From an uncultured bacterium (GTDB lineage Bacteria; Verrucomicrobiota; Verrucomicrobiia; CAIQCK01), in contig CAIQCK010000014.1 of the NCBI GenBank assembly GCA_903870275.1, positions 23,278 to 87,277 on the forward strand: a DNA stretch of 64,000 bases. The letters run 5' to 3'. Each line of letters begins with the position of its first letter. Position 1 is the first letter of the stretch. Below, in pieces: positions 16,937-24,037 of the stretch. A program made the translations under genes and the position numbers. The notes beneath the pieces were generated by a model. It made no database searches. It worked only from the letters and a program-made list of their open reading frames with translations, and was not told the DNA's origin.

Positions 16937-17857
16937 CTATGGGTTCTGCTTCCGGAACGTCTCGTAGAGTTCCACCGCCTTCTCATCCGTCGTCTCGCCA
17001 CAGATCATCAGCCGCGACTTCGCCTCGACCGACTCGCCATTCTTCAGGTCGCGGCCGAACAGCGAGAAATAGAGCGAGCGATGGCCTTCATCGTCCTGCG
17101 GGCAGGCAATCGCAAACGCATCCTCCGCGCGCGTCATCAGCACCGCCGCCAGCTTGCGCTCCGCATCGCGGCGGATCGCCAGCGGCGCGGCCAGCTTCGG
17201 TCGGATGGTCCACTCGACCGGGTTCGGCGGCCGTGTCCAGCGACCGTCCTGAATTATTTTCACCACCGCCTCGTCGCGCGGGAACATGTGCCACTTGGCA
17301 ACCTCCTTCGACGCGCTGACAAACGCCGGTTTGTCGCCCGCATAAACGACCGTTTGGGGAAAGCCGTCGAAATACGACGCAAGGAACACCTCGAATCGTT
17401 TCAGTTCCTTGCGCGCCGTCACGCGCGTCGTCAGGTCCAGCGCGTTCGCTGCCGACCAGCGATAGACCGCCATCATGTCGAACGGATGCGCGTCGTCCGC
17501 CGTCCAGCGCACCTCCACCGCGCCGTTGTCCAGCAGCTTCGCCTCGCTGGCCCAATCCCACCCCGCCTTGCCGTAGCGGTTCGTGTCGTCGAGCAGGCGG
17601 TAGTGCGAGAACAAGCCGAGCGATTTCGTCAGCGCCGCGCCGCTCGCGCAATCGAACGCCGGGATCAATCCCTTGGACTGTCCCCCGCCGCGCAACGTGC
17701 CGCGGAGCGCGCCGGTGTCGAAGGTGAACTCCTTGCCCGCGGCGACGAAGCCCAGTTTATTTTCCGCCGCCATCGCGCGCATCACCGCGCCCGATGTCGT
17801 GGCAGCGAGTGCGCTGCCGATGAATTGCCTGCGGGAACAGCCATTGGTTTTTCTCAT
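16937..17857 (-). CDS. Tat-exported protein of unknown function, beta-sandwich-like
   Basis: A 306-residue protein with a twin-arginine signal (SRRQFIGSALAATTSGAV). The mature part is beta-rich: a regular pattern of strands such as EFTFDTGALRGTLRGGG, VEVRWTADDAHPFDMMAVYRW, LDLTTRVTARKEL and EWTIRPKLAAPLAIRRD. This recalls galactose-mutarotase-like or concanavalin-like folds, but no family motif is certain. It lies between the toroid-like gene and the DUF1080 protein gene in one run with gaps of 41-50 bp. The function is not known. Confidence 0.6.
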   Translation of the reverse strand: MRKTNGCSRRQFIGSALAATTSGAVMRAMAAENKLGFVAAGKEFTFDTGALRGTLRGGGQSKGLIPAFDCASGAALTKSLGLFSHYRLLDDTNRYGKAGWDWASEAKLLDNGAVEVRWTADDAHPFDMMAVYRWSAANALDLTTRVTARKELKRFEVFLASYFDGFPQTVVYAGDKPAFVSASKEVAKWHMFPRDEAVVKIIQDGRWTRPPNPVEWTIRPKLAAPLAIRRDAERKLAAVLMTRAEDAFAIACPQDDEGHRSLYFSLFGRDLKNGESVEAKSRLMICGETTDEKAVELYETFRKQNP

Positions 17858-17898
17858 CTTGTCTTCTCCTTGTTTGTGAAGTCATGCCGCAACGAACT

Positions 17899-19551
17899 CT
17901 ACTTTGCCGGCAGCAGCAGAATCTTGATGTTCGCGAAACAGATGTCGCCGTGATCGCCTTGCAGCGCGATGTGACCTTTGCTGTTTTTGGCAAACTTCGG
18001 CCACTTCACAAACTTGCTCGCGGCCACCCGCTGGTTGAAATCGTCGCTGCCGATTTCGAATTCGCAATACTTCACGCCGTTCATCCAATGCTCCACGTGC
18101 GGGCCGCGGTAAACGATTTTGACGTGGTTCCACTCCCCGACCGGTTTGGTGGCGTCCTGCGGCTTGCCGGTTTGCGGGTCAACGGGCGGCTGGTAGAGCG
18201 CGTAGGCCCAGCCGGATTTTTGCGAATCGCCTTTCGGGTCGGTGTTGTCGAGAAGCTGGTATTCGATGCCGGTGAACGGCGCGCGCTTCTCGTCCTCGCT
18301 CACGCGGGGCATGATGCCGCTGTTGGCGTGCGGCGGCACTTTGTAGTCCAGTTCGAAAATGAAGTTGTCGAACTCTTCGGTGGTGATGATGTCGCCAGCC
18401 GTCTTGTCCACGCGGCAGAGCGCGCCGTCCATGACCTGCCAGCCCTGCGAGATCGTCTCCTTGCCGAAGTTGCGCCAGCCGGTGGTGGTCTTGCCGTCGA
18501 AGAGCAACTTCCACCCGGCGGCTTTTTCGGCGTCGGTGAGCTGATTGAGGTTTGGCAAAACCGAAGCGGGCTGGCCGACTGGCTTCGCCGTCGGCGATGC
18601 GGACGACCCGGCGGCGGACGCGCAGACGCCGCCCATCGGATGATGGCTGACGGCGTCCCAGGCCAGCTCTTGCAGCAGGCGATTGAGTTTCCCCTTCTCG
18701 TCCTCGCTCAGGTCTTTCATCTTCGCCAAATCGCCGGCCACCGGCAGGCCGACGGGACTGCGGCGATAGATCACCGCGAAATGACAATAGCCGTCCAGCA
18801 CTTGCAGGGGCGGTGCAGGATGGCCCCAAGGGTCGCGGAACAAATCCCACTGCTTCATCAGCCCCGGCGCCTGGCCGGCGACGATCTTCTCGCGCAACGC
18901 CACCGCAGCCTGCCCGACCGGCACGGTGACAATCACGTCCTTGCCAAGCCGTTTGTTGATGTCGCGGCAGTATTCATCCATGTCGTGATCATACCGCGCC
19001 TGGGCCTTCCGCAACTCCGCGAGGTCCGTGGCATCGTGGTCCACCTTCGGCGTCTTGCGCGTCTGCAACGGATAGACCGGCACATACTCGTCGTTGGGCA
19101 GCCAGAATTCCTGGACCGTGACCCGGAAGTTCGGGTTGTGGACCAAGCCCAACTTCGCAAACTTCTCGATGCCTACGTCGGGCAGCCAGATGGGCGAGAG
19201 CGTGAGCACGTCCACTTTGCCGGCGCTCAACGCGGCCTTGCATTGGTTCTTCTCTTCCGCCACGTCCCAATGCTGGTAGACCCGCGAGCCGCCGATGCCC
19301 GAGTAACCGACGGATTGATGGTCCGCAATGCCCGCCGCCTTGGCCATCTCGCCCACGATGCGATAAACGAACGCGTGAAAACTGTGCGCGCATGTGAACA
19401 TGCGCTGGCCCGCCGTAATGGGCGCGACAGGCTGGTCAGTTTTTTCGCTCGCGCGGCCAGCCTGCAACGGTGCCAGCAGAAGGCCGGTCATTACGGCGAC
19501 GTGAAGAGCGGTCGTTCTCAGGAGGGAGCCGGATCGGGTTTGTCCAAACAT
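17899..19551 (-). CDS. Secreted two-domain protein: SGNH-like domain plus DUF1080 (3-keto-disaccharide hydrolase-like)
   Basis: A 550-residue protein with an export signal (VAVMTGLLLAPLQAGRA). Residues about 45-290 read like an SGNH-related domain (MFTCAHSFHAFVYRIVGEMAKA, DVLTLSPIWLPD, HFAVIYRRSP), without the usual GDSL box. After a Ser/Pro linker, residues about 330-550 are a DUF1080 domain (WKLLFDGKTTTGWRNFG, IFELDYKVPPHANSGIMPR, WNHVKIVYRG, then HIALQGDHGDICFANIKIL). DUF1080 proteins include hydrolases of 3-keto-disaccharides. A joined protein could bind or deacylate a glycan and cleave its oxidised form. It starts 36 bp after the TIR gene stop. Confidence 0.75.
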   Translation of the reverse strand: MFGQTRSGSLLRTTALHVAVMTGLLLAPLQAGRASEKTDQPVAPITAGQRMFTCAHSFHAFVYRIVGEMAKAAGIADHQSVGYSGIGGSRVYQHWDVAEEKNQCKAALSAGKVDVLTLSPIWLPDVGIEKFAKLGLVHNPNFRVTVQEFWLPNDEYVPVYPLQTRKTPKVDHDATDLAELRKAQARYDHDMDEYCRDINKRLGKDVIVTVPVGQAAVALREKIVAGQAPGLMKQWDLFRDPWGHPAPPLQVLDGYCHFAVIYRRSPVGLPVAGDLAKMKDLSEDEKGKLNRLLQELAWDAVSHHPMGGVCASAAGSSASPTAKPVGQPASVLPNLNQLTDAEKAAGWKLLFDGKTTTGWRNFGKETISQGWQVMDGALCRVDKTAGDIITTEEFDNFIFELDYKVPPHANSGIMPRVSEDEKRAPFTGIEYQLLDNTDPKGDSQKSGWAYALYQPPVDPQTGKPQDATKPVGEWNHVKIVYRGPHVEHWMNGVKYCEFEIGSDDFNQRVAASKFVKWPKFAKNSKGHIALQGDHGDICFANIKILLLPAK

Positions 19552-19587
19552 GGTGTTGTTTCCTTTCAGAACATAGGACTACTTCTG

Positions 19588-20640
19588 TTACGCGTTTGCG
19601 GCTGTTTCGATTCTCCCGCAGATGGCGACCCAAGCTGAATCCCGTTCGGCCTTCATTTCAGCGAGGGCCTTATCAGGCGGGAAGGCTGCTTGATAAGCCT
19701 CTAGCTGTGTCCTTCTCCAGTTGCAGTTGCGGACGAGAACCCAGAGGATTGTCACTCCTCCATTCGCGGCATCCTTCAGCAACGGGCCGAGCTCGTGCTC
19801 ATGAATGAAGTCGGATGCAAGGAAATTTTGTGTGACGAGCAGCACCGCCACCTTCGTTGCGGCCAAAGCTTTTTTGATTTCGGCGAACGACTGCGAGCCA
19901 GGTTCAATCTGCGTGTCCGACCACACGATGACGCGATCCGCACGCTCCAAGGGTTTCAGGTGAGCGCGCAACTCATCGAGGAACTTCGTGTCTTTGTGGC
20001 TGTAGCTGACAAATACTTTGTTTCGTTTGATGGTCGGCATGGTGAGTTTCGGTTCGTGGGCGTTGTTCTTAGCAGTTGCTTCGGATGAAGCATTCAAGAT
20101 TGGAGTCACGCCAGATTGAATGCTTCCGCCGGCCTCAATGCTGCCACCGGCTCTCACGGAGCCTGCGGTTTGGATGTTTCGCCCCGCTCGGATGCTGCCA
20201 CCAGCCGAAATACTTGGAGTTGGCTGATCTTGGCTTGCATCAGCACCACTAGAATTCGAAATGGCATGTCGGTCGTTTGCATCAATGCGTTCTCTGAACA
20301 ATCTCTCCCATTCCTCAGCACGTATAGCATACTGGGCACGAAACAGAGTTTGTTTTGAAGGCGGCTTCTCATAGACGCCAGGATCTGGATCGCTATACAC
20401 ATCGAGCCAGCCAAGCGACTCGCCCAAGAGCACCTTTTCTTCAATGGAAAACGAGGCAGCCGCCTTATGATGGAACACTGGGTGTCCATTCTCATCGGCA
20501 TACTCTCTGGTGAACAACCCACAGAGAGACTTAGCCAGTGATTCCCCTTTGACTTTGTAGAAGACGGTTGAAGTCGATTCTTCGTGCTGTGTCGCGCCAG
20601 TTGAGGCAAACAGGTAGAAAATGGATTCTGATTCTTTCAT
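19588..20640 (-). CDS. TIR-domain protein with hexapeptide-repeat linker
   Basis: A 350-residue protein, visibly AT-richer than its sugar-enzyme neighbours. Residues about 207-346 are a TIR domain (KVFVSYSHKDTKFLDELRAHL, DRVIVWSDTQIEPGSQ, VAVLLVTQNFLASDFIHEHEL), with E283 in the place of the NADase catalytic Glu. Residues 144-179 are six hexads of the type [IV]-x-[AG]-G-x-[SN], as in left-handed beta-helices. Residues 1-140 form an unrecognised domain. Bacterial TIR proteins deplete NAD or make cyclic ADP-ribose signals in phage defence, usually under an N-terminal sensor. No sensor or effector partner gene is beside it; downstream is the sugar cluster, upstream a repeat island. Which ligand triggers it cannot be told. 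Confidence 0.8.
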   Translation of the reverse strand: MKESESIFYLFASTGATQHEESTSTVFYKVKGESLAKSLCGLFTREYADENGHPVFHHKAAASFSIEEKVLLGESLGWLDVYSDPDPGVYEKPPSKQTLFRAQYAIRAEEWERLFRERIDANDRHAISNSSGADASQDQPTPSISAGGSIRAGRNIQTAGSVRAGGSIEAGGSIQSGVTPILNASSEATAKNNAHEPKLTMPTIKRNKVFVSYSHKDTKFLDELRAHLKPLERADRVIVWSDTQIEPGSQSFAEIKKALAATKVAVLLVTQNFLASDFIHEHELGPLLKDAANGGVTILWVLVRNCNWRRTQLEAYQAAFPPDKALAEMKAERDSAWVAICGRIETAANA

Positions 20641-20641
20641 T

Positions 20642-20743
20642 TCAAACCGATGCTTCCTTGATGCTGCCGCGGCACGGAGACAAGCTGATAGGAATTCTGA
20701 GTTTGGCGGTGGAACGTGTGGTGACGCTTTGGGCTTCGTTCAT
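20642..20743 (-). CDS. Possible 33-residue protein coupled to the TIR gene
   Basis: An ATG at 20743 stands seven bases behind AAGGAC and opens a 33-codon frame (MNEAQSVTTRSTAKLRIPIS and on). Its TGA lies one base before the TIR ATG (TGAaATG), the spacing expected for translational coupling. The peptide is basic, has no signal or membrane segment, and resembles nothing I know. It may be a genuine small partner or a leader peptide, or chance. Confidence 0.3.
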   Translation of the reverse strand: MNEAQSVTTRSTAKLRIPISLSPCRGSIKEASV

Positions 20744-20859
20744 CGGTGCTGTCCTTAAAGTGGCAGCAGCGTAATCACAAACGACGGAATATTGAAGCTC
20801 GTTTTCACGCGAACATCCGGCGGTGGAATCATTAGCAACATGCGTGGCGGGCGGCAGCG

Positions 20860-20927
20860 TTGGTGTCCCGGCTTTAGCCGGCTTTGTCGCGCAACCGGAA
20901 TGCAGCCGCCTGAAGGCGGGACACCAA
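20860..20927. repeat. Inverted repeat with TTGGTGTCCCG arms
   Basis: The left arm begins TTGGTGTCCCGGCTTTAGCC and the right arm is the near complement ending CGGGACACCAA. Each arm contains a small internal hairpin (GGCTTTAGCC; GCCTGAAGGC), the same double-hairpin layout as the other elements of this window. It is REP-like and non-coding. Confidence 0.65.
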
Positions 20928-21008
20928 CCCGGCCGTGTCGCGCCTGCTGGCCGCGCCCGCCAATCGCTGAAACCGGTTTCCCGGGTTGAAAAAAGTTAGC
21001 GAATTATC

Positions 21009-21037
21009 TTGACAATGTGAGTGATATTCTCTAATAT
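21009..21037 (+). promoter_or_regulatory. Consensus sigma-70 promoter in repeat island A
   Basis: TTGACA (21009-21014), a 17-bp spacer and TAATAT (21032-21037) match the housekeeping consensus at 11 of 12 positions. An ATG (21048) follows exactly 10 bp after the -10, leaving room for almost no leader. The frame behind it has 67 codons and runs into the repeat element. Either a short RNA or a leaderless peptide could be made. Confidence 0.6.
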
Positions 21038-21188
21038 GTGCCCGACGATGAAAGGCACCAAGGCGGAAGATGGAAGCTCGGAGCAGACGGGCCGTCAGAA
21101 GACAGATTCCATCCGCGGCTGCAGCAGCATCGCTGCGGCGGGGACCTGTTGTCCGAAACCGGTGGCGCCGGCGCTACGGCAAATCTGC

Positions 21189-21386
21189 GAAACGAACCCA
21201 AATGATGGTCGCGATCAAAACCCAAAAACCTTGTTTTCCAATGGAAAATGAACATTTCGCGTTGGAGAGGTCCCGGTGAGAAAACACTTTTTTGCGAAAC
21301 GAACCCAAATCGAAAAAATCAAGAGGCGTGATTGCAGTATGTTATGAACAACACCCGGCAGATGGAATAAAAAGCGAACCCAAATG
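21189..21386 (+). repeat. Spaced GAAACGAACCC element, copy A
   Basis: The motif GAAACGAACCCAAATGAT occurs at 21189-21206, again as GAAACGAACCCAAAT at 21296-21310, and as AAGCGAACCCAAATG at 21372-21386. The first two copies are 107 bp apart. Between them a hairpin TTTTCC-AAT-GGAAAA is followed by ATTTCG. A second copy with the same order and 108-bp spacing lies in island B (48161-48286). Confidence 0.65.
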
Positions 21387-21479
21387 TATCGGTCGAAACA
21401 GGTAAAACATTGCACATGAGGCAGTTGCGTCCGTATCCAAAACACGAAACCGGTTCCCGGAAGACGGGGCCAACCGATC

Positions 21480-21509
21480 GAATCCGACCCGATCCGACTC
21501 GATCCGACC
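21480..21509. repeat. Three 10-bp tandem repeats
   Basis: The unit GATCCGACYC occurs three times in a row. Too short and too few for a CRISPR array; a related word appears again near 21570. Confidence 0.4.
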
Positions 21510-21768
21510 GCAGCCGCAAACGAAATCCGCCCAACCGGGTCATAATGCACCACTCAGGATGCGGCGACATGATCCGACAAGGCGAAGATTCGTTGGCTGT
21601 GGTTGTGCCGCAGGACTTTCTGCGGATCACTTGAATCGCGATTGAACGAGCATGGGCCGAGCCGCCGCGCTCCATGCCGCACACCATCGCGTTACGATCA
21701 CGCCACCGACTTACGTCGGCGGCTACGAACGCTTTCGTGATACACGCTCCACGCAACAATGTCATCAC

Positions 21769-21846
21769 GGTGGGGCGAGACTCCGTCGAGCCTCTGCTCG
21801 CGGCTTTGCGGCGGAACGGGGAGGCTCGACGGAGTCTCGCCCCACC
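21769..21846. repeat. Perfect 26-bp inverted repeat, REP-like
   Basis: Arms of 26 bp at 21769-21794 (starting GGTGGGGCGAGACTCCGTCG) and 21821-21846 are exact complements with a 26-base loop. The same arm, with one change, forms the element at 47891-47973. Two near-identical copies of a stem in one window show a multiplied element rather than a chance palindrome. Confidence 0.85.
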
Positions 21847-21904
21847 TTGCGCACTCCGCGTCACACGAACCACGAGTTATGAGTTACCAATTACCAATCA
21901 CCAA

Positions 21905-22765
21905 TCACTTCTTCCCCAGCCCCTTGAGCACGCCGCGCATCCACGCGACGCTGGCCTTGGTGTTCTCGTCGGAGCCGTGGCACTCGATGGAGACCGCGCC
22001 GCTCCACTTGGTCTTGTGGAGATACTCCATGCACTTCTTGATGTTCTCGGCGTTGACGCCGCCGCCAACGGGGACGACGGAGCTACCGATGCCGGTCTCC
22101 TCGCCGCGGACGGCGGCGGCCAGTTCGGGCGCGACGTCCTTGATGTGGAGATGCGTGACGTAGGGGCGCAGGGTCTTCAGATACTTCAGCGGGTCGTGGC
22201 CGGCGATGAAGCTGTTGCCGGTGTCGAAGTTGCAGCGCAGATACTCGGAGTCGAAATGCTTGAAGAGCTTGAGCATGAAGTCGGGGTCGTTGGTGTAGGG
22301 GCCGTGCGGCTCGATGTTGATGACGATCTTGTAGTCCTCGGCCCACGACAGGCATTGCGCGTAGTTGTCGCAGGTGACGCGGAAGACCTCGGCGCGCGTC
22401 ATGCCCGGCGTCTCGAACGCGCCGTCCACGGTGTCCACCATCGGGCAACCCACGTCCGCGGCGAAACGGATGCTCTGCTGGACGTATTGGACGCCGTAGG
22501 AGGAACCGTTCGGCCCCATCATCGGATAGGAGCCGTCCAACTGCGTGACGTCCATGCCTTTCTTGTCGAGGTAGTGCCGCAAGGCGAGCGGGTTGGATTG
22601 GAGCGAGATGCCGGGGTCGTAACCGAGCGCCTGAATGAAGTTCTGGCCGTGGATGACGGCGAACTCGACGTGTTTGACGCCCACGGCGGCGATCTTGTCG
22701 CACGCGGCTTCGAAGCTCATGCTCAGCGGCCGCCAGTTGTCAGTGTGAAGTCCCAGTTGGATCAT
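21905..22765 (-). CDS. Sugar phosphate isomerase/epimerase (AP endonuclease 2-like TIM barrel)
   Basis: A 286-residue protein with no export signal, so cytoplasmic. It has the xylose-isomerase-like barrel: MIQLGLHTDNWRPLSMS, VGVKHVEFAV, VINIEPHGPYTNDP (first metal Glu), LRCNFDTGNSFIAGHDP (metal Asp/His), VTHLHIKDVAPELAAAV and a final VSIECHG (metal Glu). These positions are the divalent-metal site of the family. Related proteins isomerise or epimerise sugars, or act as lyases on 3-keto sugars. It is the last gene of the operon, 36 bp after a Gfo/Idh/MocA gene, which fits the last intracellular step on an imported oxidised sugar (inference). Confidence 0.85.
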   Translation of the reverse strand: MIQLGLHTDNWRPLSMSFEAACDKIAAVGVKHVEFAVIHGQNFIQALGYDPGISLQSNPLALRHYLDKKGMDVTQLDGSYPMMGPNGSSYGVQYVQQSIRFAADVGCPMVDTVDGAFETPGMTRAEVFRVTCDNYAQCLSWAEDYKIVINIEPHGPYTNDPDFMLKLFKHFDSEYLRCNFDTGNSFIAGHDPLKYLKTLRPYVTHLHIKDVAPELAAAVRGEETGIGSSVVPVGGGVNAENIKKCMEYLHKTKWSGAVSIECHGSDENTKASVAWMRGVLKGLGKK

Positions 22766-22801
22766 GTTCGTTCTCCTTTGTTGGTTGATTCGATTGCGGT
22801 C

Positions 22802-24037
22802 TTAAACTTTCAGTCCGGTCAGGTCATACTCCAGAGCTTTGTTTTCCTTGATCAGCTCGTCCATCGTCAGGCAACAACGGCGCGCGCAGGCCTCGCGTCC
22901 GAGCGCGGCGGTGAGCGCATCGTCGCCGGCCTGCTGCGGCGTCGGGTTGTCGAAGCGGCCGTTAACGATGTTGTCGTAGAAGGTCGCGATGTTGCGGATG
23001 GCGCCCTGGTCGTAAAGGCTCACGACCTCGCCACCGCCGTAATGCTTCGGGCCGCCGCGCAGGTAGGATTTGCCGCGGTAGCTGACGAGCGCGGTGGCGA
23101 CGGTCCCGTAGGCGTCGAGTTTCAGCGCCCAATCGAGCTGGTTGCGCAGCGACTGGCAGCGGTGCGACCAGAGCAAGCCGTCGTCGAACTCGTAGGTGAC
23201 CAGATAGACTTCGCGGAACTCGCCGCGCGGGTTGGGCCGAACGACGCGCGTGCGGCCGATGGCGCTCACCGGGCGTTTCCCGACGACCCAGAGCACGGCG
23301 TTGATGGAGTGAACGGTGTTCTCGGTGATCACGTCGCCCGAGAGCGCGGTGGTGGCCAGCCACCAACGCAGCCGGTCCTCGGCGGTCTTGATCGGCGGCT
23401 CGCCCCAAGGCGGCGAGAAGCCGAGGCTGTCAATGTGCCCCAGTTTGCCGAGGCCGCCCTCATGAATGCGTTTGACGACCTCGATGTTGATTGGGTCGGT
23501 CCACATCTGGTAGTCCACGAGGTAACAGAGCTTTTTCTCCGTCGCGAGCTTGCCGGAGCCCTGGACCTTGAGCGCGCCCGGCACGTCCACGGCCACCGGC
23601 TTCGCCGCATAGACGTGGCAGCCGGCTTCGATGGCCGCGCGGCCGTGGTCGGGATGAAAATGCGGAACGTTCACCACCGTCACGGCCTCGACGCCGCTTT
23701 CGAGGAGGCGCTTGTGGGCGCTCAGGCCCGAGAATCGCCGCGCCTTGTCCACCCCGAACTTGTCGCCGGCTTTCTCGGCGCGTTCGGGGAAATAATCCGC
23801 CACGGCCCGAATCTCATAGCCGCCGTGTTTCATAAACAGGTCGCCGAGCCACGAGCCGCGCCCGCCGCAGCCGATGAGGCCGAGCTTGATCTTGCGCGCG
23901 AACTCCTTCGGTTTCGCCTCGCTGGCGGGCGCGTCCGCGGCGGCGGCCGACAGCGTGTCGAGCACGGTCGCCGATGCGCCGACGGCAAGCGTGCCGCCAA
24001 GAAATTGGCGGCGGGAATAATCACGTTGATCGTTCAT
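22802..24037 (-). CDS. Tat-exported Gfo/Idh/MocA oxidoreductase with AKP variant motif
   Basis: A 411-residue protein starting MNDQRDYSRRQFLGGTL, a twin-arginine signal. The nucleotide fold is KLGLIGCGGRGSWLGDLF. At the usual EKP motif it has HVYAAKPVAVD: the Lys and Pro are kept but Glu is replaced by Ala. This variant exists in a subfamily I recall from the same phyla, so the enzyme may still be active. The start overlaps the sulfatase stop by 4 bases. It probably oxidises a desulfated sugar in the periplasm. Confidence 0.85.
   Translation of the reverse strand: MNDQRDYSRRQFLGGTLAVGASATVLDTLSAAAADAPASEAKPKEFARKIKLGLIGCGGRGSWLGDLFMKHGGYEIRAVADYFPERAEKAGDKFGVDKARRFSGLSAHKRLLESGVEAVTVVNVPHFHPDHGRAAIEAGCHVYAAKPVAVDVPGALKVQGSGKLATEKKLCYLVDYQMWTDPINIEVVKRIHEGGLGKLGHIDSLGFSPPWGEPPIKTAEDRLRWWLATTALSGDVITENTVHSINAVLWVVGKRPVSAIGRTRVVRPNPRGEFREVYLVTYEFDDGLLWSHRCQSLRNQLDWALKLDAYGTVATALVSYRGKSYLRGGPKHYGGGEVVSLYDQGAIRNIATFYDNIVNGRFDNPTPQQAGDDALTAALGREACARRCCLTMDELIKENKALEYDLTGLKV

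Larger units (their letters stand above)
20744..21904. other. Repeat island A, no convincing protein gene
   Basis: This 1.16-kb stretch holds an inverted repeat (20860-20927), a consensus promoter (21009-21037), the spaced GAAACGAACCC element (21189-21386), short tandem repeats (21480-21509), a long perfect inverted repeat (21769-21846), and a phrase tract near 21878-21903 (TACCAATTACCAATCACC). Short open frames here overlap these repeats and are not accepted as genes. Confidence 0.6.

Noticed and set aside
21480..21509. Short tandem repeats considered as a CRISPR array
   Set aside because: Units are 10 bp without spacers, and no cas gene is in the window.
20744..21904. Retron or reverse-transcriptase-linked RNA in island A
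   Set aside because: No reverse transcriptase gene is near, and the hairpins are explained by REP-like elements.
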